Source of the DNA: Astragalus membranaceus
Lineage: Eukaryota > Streptophyta > Magnoliopsida > Fabales > Fabaceae
Assembly (NCBI GenBank): GCA_039519185.1
Contig: CM076847.1
Location: 83,799,100 to 83,863,099 of the forward strand
DNA: 64,000 bases
Direction of reading: 5' to 3'
This document shows positions 41,379-52,029 of the stretch, piece by piece. Within the stretch, counting starts at the first letter, position 1, and each line of letters opens with the position of its first letter. The notes beneath the pieces were generated by a model. That model did no database searches. It had not been told where the DNA came from and was given only the letters and a program-made list of their open reading frames with translations. Both the position numbers and the translations under genes were made by a program.

Positions 41379-41623
41379 TGTCAGGAAAATTGGCTTGATA
41401 GTATCTTTCTTATCAAAGACTAAACGCTAATCCCTATTTATAGGGAATACAAAGACTCAACCCTAAATAAGTATATCAAGAAACAAATAATACTCATAAA
41501 TACAATTTATCAAATCAACTCCTAATTTGTGTAGCCTAAAATAGGAAAGCTAATAAATATAATTGCAGACACAGATTTATCTCTGATTTAATTCATGATT
41601 CATCGATTTATTCCCGACTCACA
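41379..41623 (-). repeat. TRIM LTR 5 (array end)
   Basis: Ends CCCGACTCACA, followed by unrelated sequence. Flanks of the array (TAAAA left, GTCTC right) do not match, so the outer LTRs do not come from one simple insertion. Confidence 0.75.
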
Positions 41624-42650
41624 GTCTCGTATGAAGCATCCAAATCAACAATTTTTTTAGGAGTAAGTGAGTAACATTATCTCCATTTAGTTAAGTGAAA
41701 TTAAAATTGTATAGTAAATTAGTAATGACAAGACAATGCTAAATATATATTACGAAAAATATGTTGCGATGGTTGTACTGAAAGAATAGTACCACTTGCC
41801 CTAGTCTATTGATAATATTAATTAACCGGCAAGTGTTGCATTGCATGAAATGGAACCTATTACCAATTTGCCATACACGGATAGCTAGTTGGGACACACA
41901 TAACTGTTACATTCAAACCTTTACCAAGCGTATTAATTAAGCGGTTACATTCACGGACAGGTAGCTAGCCTATATTATTAGTTCATTACAGCAAAACTTT
42001 CACTCTTGTTCCAAAACTCACAGACCAGCTGACCTGACCTGCCAAAAGGGAAAGTGTGGGTATATGGTTGCACAATGCACTTAACAACGTTTCCGGATTG
42101 AAAATGTGCAGTTCAGAAATGAGGAGTGACTACCGATGACCATCACAGGGACTTTATTTTATTGACATAAGGGACCATGGTATAAATTAAACATCAAAAT
42201 CTCTTCGTCCAATTTAAAGAGAAGCCAGTATATATCTTCATTAAAGCTTCATATTGTTTTTGTCATTAACCCTCAACTGTATGAAAACTTTTACTAAAAC
42301 AGTTTAATTATCTTTTAATCCATCCTCCCGTGCTTGCCATCCATGTATATTGATTTTTTTCCTGCGTAACTGGTAATAGTAAGTAGTAGTCACACTCCAA
42401 TTGAATGAGTACTAATTTTTTTTTGGACTATTGCTGACTATCCATAGAGTGTCTTAAAGCTTTTAACAAAACACTAATTTATGCTCGTGCTTATGAGCAA
42501 ATTTCGCACTGCATGACCACACCAAATTTTTTCACTACGAAATTTCGCACTGCATGACCACATTGGTTCTAGTACTATACAGCAAATAAGCTATCAATCA
42601 TCTTTATGCTAACCATATAGCTAGATACTCTCCACTCCATATAGCCTATT
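41624..42650. other. Intergenic DNA
   Basis: AT-rich. A direct repeat AAATTTCGCACTGCATGACCACA occurs twice at about 42500-42562. No gene recognised. Confidence 0.55.
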
Positions 42651-43249
42651 AGGCTTAAATACAGTTTTGGTCCCCCTATTTTGACCAATCCACGATTTTG
42701 GTCCCTAAACTTTTAATTTGACGATTTTGGTCCCCCTATTTTCCCAATTTGAAAAATCATAGTCCCCCACCCCAATTTTGACTCAGTTTGACTGACTTAT
42801 CCTACGTGGCAGCCCACGTGGACTGCCACGTAGGCACACCCCCCACCCCCCCCACCCCCCCACCCCACCCCCCACCCCCCCCACCCCCACCCTTCTTCTT
42901 TCTCGCTCCCCTCCCCGTCGCTCTCGCTCCCCCTCCCCGTCGCTCTCGCTCCCCCTCCCCCCACCCCACCGTGACCCCTCCCCCACCCCCACTGTTCCTC
43001 TCCACCTCCCCCCATCGCATCTCCCCACCCCTCATCGATCTCCACCTCCCTCTCTCTCTCGCTCACCGTGACCCCTCCCCCACCCCCCATCGATTTCCCT
43101 CTCTCTCTCGCTCACCGTCGCTCTCTCTCGCTCACCGTCGCTCTCTCTCTCTTTCGCATCTCACCGATCGCTCTCGCTCGCCGTTCTCCGCTCGCTCTCG
43201 CTCGCCGTTCGCCGCTCGCTCTCCGTTCTCTCTCTGCGTCTCTCTCTCT

Positions 43250-43289
<40 letters not shown>

Positions 43290-43826
43290 GAACTCTGGGG
43301 GTGGGGGTGGGGTCACGGTGGGGTGGGGGGAAGAGGGGGAACAGTGGAGGGTGGGGGTGGGGGGGTGGGAGGCGGAACAGTGAAGGGGGAGGAGCAACGG
43401 GGAGGGGGGGTGGGGTTGGGGTGGGGGTGGGGTGGGATGGGGGTGGGGTCGGTGGTGGGGGGGTGGGGTGGGGTGGGGATCGGTGGTGGGGGAGTTGGGG
43501 TGGGGTGGGTGGATCGGTGGTGGGGGGGTTGGGGTGGGGTGGGTGGGTCGGTGGTGGGGGGGGGGGTTGGGGGGGGGAAGACAAACAGTGGGGGGGGGTG
43601 GGGTGGGGGGGGTGGGGTGGGGGGTGGGGTGGGGGGGGTGTGCCTACGTGGCAGTCCACGTGGGCTGCCACGTAGGATAAGTCAGTCAAACTGAGTCAAA
43701 ATTGGGGTGGGGGACTATGATTTTTCAAATTGGGAAAATAGGGGGACCAAAATCGTCAAATTAAAAGTTTAGGGACCAAAATCGTGGATTGGTCAAAATA
43801 GGGGGACCAAAACTGTATTTAAGCCT
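42651..43826. mobile_element. Foldback / MULE-like non-autonomous element with C-rich and G-rich halves
   Basis: Terminal inverted repeats of about 187 bp (42651-42837 and 43640-43826) start AGGCTTAAATACAG and carry several TTTTGGTCCC motifs. Between them 42838-43240 is almost pure C/T, 43245-43290 is a CT microsatellite and 43296-43640 is almost pure G with some T and A, so the inner halves are also roughly complementary. The open frames of up to 295 codons are Pro/Ser/Arg or Gly low complexity and not genes. No clear target duplication. Confidence 0.8.
42801..42834. other. 34-bp palindrome with G-box core in the left arm
   Basis: CCTACGTGGCAG and CTGCCACGTAGG flank CCCACGTGGA. Its partner in the right arm is 43643-43676. 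Confidence 0.8.
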
Positions 43827-43869
43827 ATATATTATATGTATATATAGCTACAGTTAAACTATACATAGT

Positions 43870-44006
43870 CGGTGGCGGACCCAGGACCCTGGGGTCAGGG
43901 GTGTCAAATTTTTTAAGGCCAGTGTCAAATGGGTGCAAAACTTGGTCTACTAGTGCAATTTAAAATTTTCAGGGGGTTCAAAATCAAAATTTCAGGTCCG
44001 CCACTG
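43870..44006. mobile_element. hAT-type MITE, 137 bp
   Basis: Ends CGGTGGCGGACC and GGTCCGCCACTG are inverted repeats with one mismatch. The flanks 43862-43869 and 44007-44014 are both TACATAGT, an exact 8-bp target duplication as made by hAT transposases. No coding capacity. Confidence 0.88.
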
Positions 44007-44014
44007 TACATAGT

Positions 44015-44972
44015 TCTATATAAGTTATGGGTCTTGAATTAGCAAAACATGTTATGGAATGTTAGCTCAAAGCTTTGAGCTATGGCATCTAATCAACACC
44101 AATAATGGAGAATAAGAAAAAAAGCAAGGATAATTTTTCGTTATTAGGAACTTCTTAGTTGTTAATTTTCATTTTCAATTAAAATGTAATAAAATTAGCT
44201 TGACTTGTAGTTAGACTTTGTTCCGAACGGAACTCGCTGAGAGAAAATCGTACTTCACGATGGTGATGCTGAGATGGAAATCTGAAATCCGAGATGACAT
44301 GGTCGAGGTCCGAGATGGTATCAGCTACGATGTGAAGTGCGGGGAGGCCGCCACCTGCAAGCACTCCGACGCCCAAGTCAGTCCATAATAAAGATGGGGC
44401 ATATGAGAGGAGTGGAAAAAGCTTCCAGTATTTTAGAGTGTGAATATATATAGTGGTGTGACTGGGCTTGCTTACAATTGGGCTCCTAGCTAGGCCCATT
44501 ATCTCTAGCCAAAGTTGGATCCAGAACAGTAGCCCCCCGAGTCGGTTGCACATGTTGTGGAGCCGACTTGTGAGCAAAGTCTTCATCGTAAGACATCCAA
44601 CCTGCTGAAGTTAGCTAAATAATAAAAGAAATAATAGTTCATGTAATATAGTCACGCATACGTTACTGTCGTGATTTGTACCCCGGACTAGTCCCTGAGT
44701 TGTGGATGTTCTTTTAGCAACATTTTAGTTCTCCAACGAACATAAACCGTGATAGTGTATACCTCAAAGAGGGCAAAGGTGAGCGTACCAAGTCCTGAAA
44801 TCCCTGTTGTCGAGCTCGCAGGCCCAATTCTAAAGTCGAACAATTGAATACTGTGAGACTCTTGTTACTGGCCCCGAGTTGGGGGTGAGTGGTTTGCGCC
44901 AACAAAGTATCTCTCTCGAGTAGAGCGTAACGAGGTGAGAACCTTGTGAAAACCAGAAAGCATTTCACCAAG
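44015..44972. other. Degenerate sequence, probably old retroelement DNA
   Basis: Contains GAGTCGG-type and CCCCGAGTTGGGGG words seen in Tat-like non-coding parts, and the string CACCTGCAAGCACTCCGACGC. The 135-codon - strand frame at 44179-44586 has no recognisable domain. It continues across the solo LTR to 47635. Confidence 0.4.
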
Positions 44973-46702
44973 TGTGAACATCCAATTTTAATCGACAGTT
45001 ACGCGTTATTTTCAAAAAAAGAGTCCCAAAAAAAAATAAATAATAATAATAATAGTTTACGCGTGTCATACCTAAACCGTATGCGTATCCTACTGCCAGG
45101 GTGCATTATGTGCGTATTCAAATCACGCATGCGTTCCTAGTCTTAATGTGAGCGCGCGTTCGCTTCGAGTCGTGCGTGAGTGGTTGCGTCGGCACGTGTT
45201 ATTTTTACCGTTTCTTTTTTTTAGTATTATTAGTGACATAAAAAAATATATAGTAATAATAAAATAAAATCAGTTTTAAATAACTGTCCTTTTTATTTAA
45301 TTTGTTACACATATAGACAAAAAATAATAATAAAAAGCAGAATAGTACAACAAAATAGAGGAATGAAGTCAACTTTTTATTGCACATATAGTCAAAAAAA
45401 TAAATGCAAATAATACAAAAAAAAAATATAAATAAAAGCCACAAAAAAAGGGGTACAAAATTTCAAAACAAAAATCGGGTGGGGGAGGGCAGCAAGGCGC
45501 AAGCCTGTTGTTAGTTGGAACAGGAATGCAATTTGAGAATGGGGTTGAAGCTCCCTTCTCCTTGTCTCCTGACTTTTCACCTTTTGGGCAAAAACATGTT
45601 GCTCCCCTGCTGCTCCATCTGCTGCCTCCCAGAGGTTGTTACGCTTTCTTGTCCCTTTGGGTTGTAATCCTCTGGTTTGAGACCACACCTACACCACAAT
45701 CCTTTGCCTATAAATACAAATGAACAGAAACACTGAAAAGGGAACAACAACAAAAAATACGCACAACAACACACACACAACACTGAGTACCAAAGAAAAA
45801 ATTTTAGAATTCAAAAAAAGAAGGGTTGAGAAGCAGTTTTGAGACCCAAAAGAAAGGGAGTAAAGCTGTAGAGAGAAAGGTTGGTTCCCAAAATCCATCT
45901 CTTTACTCATAGTTTGTATATGTTAGCACCATGAATGTTATGACTTTAAAGTTCCTATGAAACCAAAACCGATGCTTTTTCTTACGGTATATATCTATAT
46001 ACATATATTCATAGTTGTGGTGCAATATATATAGTACATCTGTACATAAAAAAATAAGGTCTATTTTGTGTGTACATGTTTTTTTCTTACGGTGAACATA
46101 TATACATAAAAATATTTTTTTCCTTTACGGTGTTTTCTCATAGTTGTAGGCATATACATAAAAAATACATAAACATTTCAGAAGGAAAAATAGAGGAAAG
46201 AAAAATGAGGGCTGTTTTTGTGTGAATAATTTGCGGTGTAAATGGTTTCAAAATCAAGAGACGTATAGGGAACCAGATTAGAAAAAAAAATGAGAAATAG
46301 ATTTGGGGATTTTTGAAACCCTAAAAACGAATTTGGGAAGGAAACCAGAAATCAGAGGAAATGTAGGAGAGGAGAAGATCTAAAAAATAGAAACAAAATA
46401 AAAAGGAGTAGAACTTACTTCCGGCCACCGTATACGGTGGTTGGCCACCCCAAACCACCCCCTTTCCTCCACCAAACAGCCACCATCGCTCCTCTCTCTC
46501 ACGGCCACCACCACCACGAACGGCCAGCCACCACCAACAGAACCACCGAACACCCCCCCTCCGCCGTAAATCGCCACCGTACGCCACCAACCGCTACCAA
46601 ACAACGCCAAACTCCCACCATCGGAAAAAAAAAAACCCACCGCGTCCTCCCCTCTCCCCCCCTCAATCGGTCGCTTTGGTTTTCTTCCCACACCCACCGC
46701 TC

Positions 46703-46733
<31 letters not shown>

Positions 46734-47629
46734 CACCCACGTTTTCCGTTTTCCCTCTCTCCCATTTCCCTCTTGATGCGGCGCTGAGTTTTTTGGAAAG
46801 ATTAAGCTAAGAGAAACTAGGTTTTCAGAAGTTATGTTGATATGCTTTGGCCCTGGTTTACGTGGTTTCTTTTTAATTTCATTTGACCCGTTTTAGTATT
46901 TGCACCCCCACATTTCATTAAAACAGCCCCCCTGCTCTTTAAATCCAAAATTATTAGTACGCCCTACTCTTTCTGTTTCGCACCCCCCCCCCCCCCCGCA
47001 AGGCCCGAGTTTTTGTGGGCTGGCAGAATTGGTGTAATTTACTTCGCACACCCTCTTTTCTTAAATACAACCCCCCCTCATGTTTTTCTCTAGGATTACT
47101 GTTTACACCCCTTTTATTACTGTTCTGCATCTCCTTTTCTGATTTTGTTATTTATTTATTCCCTGTTGCCTTCGTTTTTGTTGATATTATTATTTATTGT
47201 TTTTTAAGTTATTGTTATTTGTTACTATCGTCCATTTCGGAAAAAAAGGGGGCGAACTAATATTAGTTCACATAATTTTTTTTTTCTGTATTCTCTATTT
47301 TAGTCCCTATTAGTCCCTATTTTATTTCTTTCTAAATAATTATTTTTTTACTTAATATTATTTTTGGGGTAAACAAATGATTAAGTAATTTATTAATACT
47401 TGCACAATCAGATTTAGGGTAACTGTCTTAGGACAGATGTATTAGGGGTGCAGTGGAATTAAGTTTTCGCCTTTCCCTATTCATAATCGACTCCCGAATC
47501 CAACTCAGTTTACGCAGACCAATAACTTCTAGTTAGGTTTTTCTCAATTTTTCCTATTAAATAAATTGGGTGGCAACTCCTAAAACTATTAATTTTTGAG
47601 CCGTCTACGTCGGGATCACGGTCACGACA
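44973..47629 (+). repeat. Solo LTR of an Ogre-type element (family C)
   Basis: Begins TGTGAACATCCAATTTTAATC and ends CACGGTCACGACA. In + orientation it aligns in patches with the - strand Ogre A LTR: the region of GCGTTCCTAGTCTTAATGTG, the sense TATA box, the GGCCACCGTATACGGTGG palindrome and CTCAGCGCCGC. Neither a PBS nor an internal region follows. Flanks CCAAG (44968-44972) and TCAAG (47630-47634) differ by one base, as for a 5-bp target duplication with one mutation, so LTR-LTR recombination removed the rest. Confidence 0.75.
45708..45716 (+). promoter_or_regulatory. TATA box of the family C LTR
   Basis: CTATAAATA in element sense, at the same relative position and with similar surroundings (GTGTAGGTGTGG on the other strand) as in Ogre A. 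Confidence 0.5.
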
Positions 47630-47710
47630 TCAAGCAACTAGGAGAGATGAACTCGCTTGGAAGAGGATCAAAATTTCTATAGTCGTAGTGCCAAACTGGG
47701 TTGTCAACAT
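47630..47710. other. Spacer between solo LTR C and Ogre B
   Basis: 81 bp of host sequence including both target-duplication bases. It continues after 57950. Confidence 0.6.
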
Positions 47711-48709
47711 TGTAGCAACCGATATTTATTTTTACAATGAAATCCGAAGGAGGGATTCTTCGAAATTTACAATGAAGCCGCCACCAATATTTATTTTTAG
47801 GAAAAACATTGAAAAAAACCTTTTAGATGGATAAGGGGGTTTACGGATCGGGTATAGACTCGGGAGTCGTTTATGCGTAGGGAAGGTATTAGCACCCTAC
47901 GACATCCTTCCTAAGGAAGGCTACCTTTTAACTAAATGTGTAAAATTATTAATTTAAAATTTATTTTTACCCTTATTTACAAATTTAAAAAAAAGGACTT
48001 TGAAGGAGGACATTTAATTATTTTTTTTTTTGTGTTTGAAAAATAAGAAATAAGAAATTTACAAAAGAACTAAAAAAGGTTTTTATTAATGCAATTGACA
48101 GAGGTCGGCCGCCCTCTGCTCCTACGTATCTCCTGGTAGAGAATCAAATCACGCGTAGTTCTTGGTAGAAAAAGTTTGTTTGTTGGTGTTTTTTAATAGA
48201 GGAAAATGGTTTTTGATTGAACATAGCAAATTGAAAAATAGAAAAGAGGGAGGTGTAATTAGCTGAAGGGGTGTTGTATTATTAAAAAAGGGGGTGCGTT
48301 TATAACTGTAGCCCAGACTTGGTTCTATGGGCTTTTAAGTTCAGGCCTGCGAAAATGGGCTGATAAAAGTGGGAGTTGTATGGTTTAAAAATGGGAGGGT
48401 ATCGTTCCAAATCTAATAATAGAAAAAAAAACAAGTGGGATATATAAGGCAATTTATAAGAAAGGAAAACCTAATTTCTTCTTCCCCAGTTTCTCAGCGC
48501 CGCAGCCAAGTTTTGGGAGAGAAAAAATTTACGAAATTTCAGGGAGAGAGAGAGGGTCTTTACGTGGGTGAGAGAAAGAAGAAAAAGATGAAGAAGGACT
48601 GTGGGTGAATGAAAAGGACAACATCGTCGTAGGGAACACAACCACGGTGGGGAGCCGTGGAGATGCCGACGACGGTGAGAGAGAAAATGAGAGGGAGATG
48701 CGGAGAGAG

Positions 48710-48759
<50 letters not shown>

Positions 48760-49994
48760 CGGCGAACGATGGAGAGGTGAAGGTGGTCGGAGGCGAAGTG
48801 GTGGAGATGGTCATAGGGGGTGATTTACGGTGGTGTACGGTGGTAGTTGGTGGTGGTGGTATTTACGGTGGTGGCAATGGAACATGCGAAGAACGAGGGA
48901 GGGGGAGAGGACGACACGAAGAAAGGAGGGGAGAAGATGGAGAAACCAGAAGGAAAGGAAAGGAGGGAGAATAGTGGCGGTGGTGGTTACTGGTTCACCG
49001 GTGGTTGCTCGCAGTTGTGGTGGTGGTGTTGTGGCTCACTCCTCTCCTCTCTCATTTTTATGTTTACTCAGATTCTCCTCCCCTTGTTTTCTCTAATTTT
49101 TGTTCTGCCCTCTCATTTCCATTTTGGAATCCTACTTTATGTGTTGTTGATCCTGTGTTTTTGAGTGAGGGTTTGGATTGAAAGGGTTTTTTTTTTGCTT
49201 CTCCCATGTGACAACAGTGTTGTGGAGTATTTATAGGAGAAAAACGTGAGGCACAATGTTGGGTTCAATCTGAGCATTAAGGGGGATCTTGTTTTTGATT
49301 CACCTCTCTTCAATTTATTTCTGATTCACATTTTCTCTCTCTCTTTTTGATTTTGTCCGTTGGTTTATTTTTAGGTTAGTGCTAGATCCCAAATCGTACC
49401 ATTATTGGACCAGTGCTATGGTACAGAGGCGTGGGAGAGGAGCAGAGGAAGTAGTGGAGCTGTTGGCTGCAAAGGCTGAAATGTTTTTGCCTAAAATGTA
49501 AAAAGCAAAGGGACGAGATAAATGAGCTTGAGCCTGTAGCTCAAAATGGCTTTTTCTCCAAGCAGCAGCTAGGGCAACGATGGCCCCCTTCTTTTGACTC
49601 CTTTTTATTTAATTTTTTTTGTACCTTTTGCTTTTAAGTGTTTGTCTGTATATGTACCAAAATTGTACCATTTTTGTAAAAAAAAACTGATTATAATAAA
49701 AGCAACATTCAAAACTGATTTTTTTATTATATTTTTCTGTAGTAATAATATTAATAACTATAATAAATACGATAAAATAACGGGCACCAAAAATGACGAG
49801 AAGTGAACACGCATCCGCGACTAGAATAAAAAAAGTGTATATGATTAGGAATAACACGCGCGCACGATGAGAAGTGACACGCATGCACAACGAGAATAAA
49901 ACATGTACACGACTGGGAATGACACGTGTAAATGACAAAAACAATATTTTAGATTTCTTTCTAATAAATTTTAAATTAGGCGGACAAAATTAGG
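47711..49994 (-). repeat. 3' LTR of Ogre B
   Basis: Starts TGTAGCAACCG. Its last bases (AATTAGG) stop short of the AATTAAGGTATGACA end of the other LTR, so the terminus is mutated or lost. It has an extra 20-bp duplication near 47722, a GA-rich tract (48700-48760) and a sense TATA box at 49228-49236. Confidence 0.85.
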
Positions 49995-50636
49995 TGGATA
50001 ATGATTGGTGTTTGTTGGGGTAGCGAATGAGATGTGGCGGATAATGGATGTTGACACTGACGGCATACAAAAGTTGACAAACAGTGTATGTGGATGCATA
50101 TAAGATATGGATGCGATTGTAATGATTATATGTGAATGCTGTGATGAATAAAAGGAAGCACATGAATGCTTGGTAAATAATATGATTAGTGGTGTAGAAA
50201 GATTTTTGGTAATGATGAGACCGACATTTGGCATTTTTATTGAAGCAATACATGTTATGTGTGGGCATGCATGTATGCATACGCAATGCGTAGTGCGAAA
50301 GAAGCAAGACGCTAAAGCTAATAAATTGTGTAAGCAAAAACAAGTGGAATGTGAATGCATGTACAATACTTATATGAAAGAGTTGTTATGAGTATAATCA
50401 GATGCATGGTTTGATTCTAGAATAAGGAGAACATGTGTAATGCATAACAATGCATGATTTGTTGGTGACAACAAGAATGTTTGATGGGAAACAAAACTTT
50501 TGTTGCTAGAAAGAGAGAGCTGAATATTTTGAATTGATCATTCCTTAGAATAAAATTTTGATGGCTTGAACTGAAACTCTGGTAAACTCGAGGTTGCCAT
50601 TTTGAAAAGTGTGGCTTGTAACAATGTATTAGTGCT
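49995..50636 (-). other. Ogre B internal region, 3' UTR side
   Basis: ATG/ATGCAT-rich non-coding sequence resembling the 3' UTR of Ogre A (5390-5480) in composition. No gene. Confidence 0.55.
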
Positions 50637-52029
50637 TGATAAGTCCTAATTTAGTGTGTTTTTAGCATTTTAAATTAAATAAAAATTGTGGGATTGTAGT
50701 TCTACTTTGGAGCTATTTTACTACAAAGTGTTACTTTTTGTTTTCAGGCCTAATTATGGAGCAAATGAGTAATTTTGGATGATTAAGGATCAAAAGACAA
50801 AAGGAAGAGGAGAAGAATTAAGCAGAATAAAAGCTGAGTAGACGCACGGTCTGTGCGTCCTGTTCGCAGGGAACCAAGTGCAGAAAATAGTTAAAGCACG
50901 CACGATCCGTACGACCAGCAAGCACGATCCGTGCGTGATGCTCGCAGCTGGGAATTCCAAAAGTTTCAAGTTACGCATGATCCGTGCGCCCTCCTAGCAC
51001 GGTCCATGCGCCCTGTTACTGTTCAGAATGTCAAAAGCCTTACATGCAGCACGGTCCGTGTGCCTCCTAAGCACGATCCGTGCGCCTTATGCAGAATTTA
51101 AATGATGTTACAAAACTTATCCCATTCTCTTCATCATGGCTTGTAATTCGAATTTAAGGACTTGTCTACTGATTCTAGGCTATAAAAAGCACCTCAATTG
51201 AGCTGTAATATCATCTTGGCTTACTTGAAAATTACACTCAAAGTTTACTCCTAAGTTTTATGCAATTCACTTTCTTCATATTAAGTTCTTGTTCTTTATA
51301 ATTCTTGCACTTTACATTCTTGCAACTTTACTTTCTGTTCTTTATTTTCCAGTACCTTTATATTCTGCACTTTACTTTTTGTCATTTACATTCCAAGTCA
51401 TTTACATTCTATCATTTACAATTCCGCAATTTACATTTTCATCATTTATCTCTCTTGTCATTTATCTTTTATGTCATTTTCTTCTACTCCCCTGTGGGAA
51501 ACAATCCAATGATGGGTCCCTAAACAATTCCAAGATTAAACTCTATCTTATTAAAGTTCGCTTTTTAATCTAATTCCATCGTACTAATTTTATAAAACAA
51601 ATATCAAACGAAGTACCGAGAGGTGAAGTTTGATATTGGAACAAATGGAATTAGACAAGGCACATCAAAGCATGAGAATAGCTTTGATAGCCTTGGGACA
51701 ATAAGGTTGCGCTTAATGGGTCTCTGCAATGGTCAACCATGAGAATAGGTTTGGTCATTGTTTCGAGACAGGTTCTTGTATTCCGAAAGGAAACCGGAAT
51801 TACACCAAAAAGAATACATTGTCCTTAAAAACGAATTTCAATATAAGATAGAGGCATAATCCCAAGGCGCTTTTCTTTATCTTGAATTTTAATCAACAAA
51901 TCACTTCTTCTTATAAAATTATTCCCTTTCAGCTGATCAACATCAAAACTAGATTGGTAATCACATTTTACTCCCTGTGGACCGATACTTTCTATTACGC
52001 GATAAGACCGTGCACTTGCGGGCCTATCA
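50637..52029. repeat. Athila-like solo LTR inside Ogre B
   Basis: 1393 bp from TGATAAGTCCTAATTTAG to GCGGGCCTATCA; TGATA...TATCA ends are typical of Athila-type LTRs. Flanks GTGCT (50632-50636) and GTGCC (52030-52034) match at four of five bases. It contains repeated GCACGATCCGTGCG words (50840-51090) and a run of CATTTACATTCT-like words (51250-51480). Confidence 0.75.

Larger units (their letters stand above)
33545..41623 (-). mobile_element. Tandem array of a TRIM-like copia element: five LTRs, four internal domains
   Basis: LTRs at 33545, 38701, 39606, 40503 and 41379 alternate with internal domains of about 630-650 bp; the first is split by a MULE. On the - strand each LTR ends ...CCTGACA (or CCATCACA) and is followed by TGGTATCAAAGCC, an initiator-Met PBS. 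On the other side it is preceded by TTTGAGGGGGG, a polypurine tract. Units are about 895 bp and carry no pol domain. LTR plus tiny internal domain is the TRIM design; sharing of LTRs in an array points to repeated unequal recombination. Confidence 0.85.

Noticed and set aside
42783..43694. Long open frames (up to 295 codons) on both strands in the foldback element
   Set aside because: They consist of Pro/Ser/Arg or Gly runs dictated by C-rich and G-rich DNA, appear in several frames at once and have no domain.
44179..44586. 135-codon - strand frame
   Set aside because: No recognisable domain and lies in degenerate retroelement-like DNA.
46321..46787. Overlapping frames of 88-118 codons on both strands
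   Set aside because: Arise from CCACC/GGTGG-rich LTR sequence of family C; low complexity.
48560..49164. Frames of 72-105 codons in the Ogre B LTR
   Set aside because: GA-repeat and GGTGG-rich sequence in an LTR, no domain.
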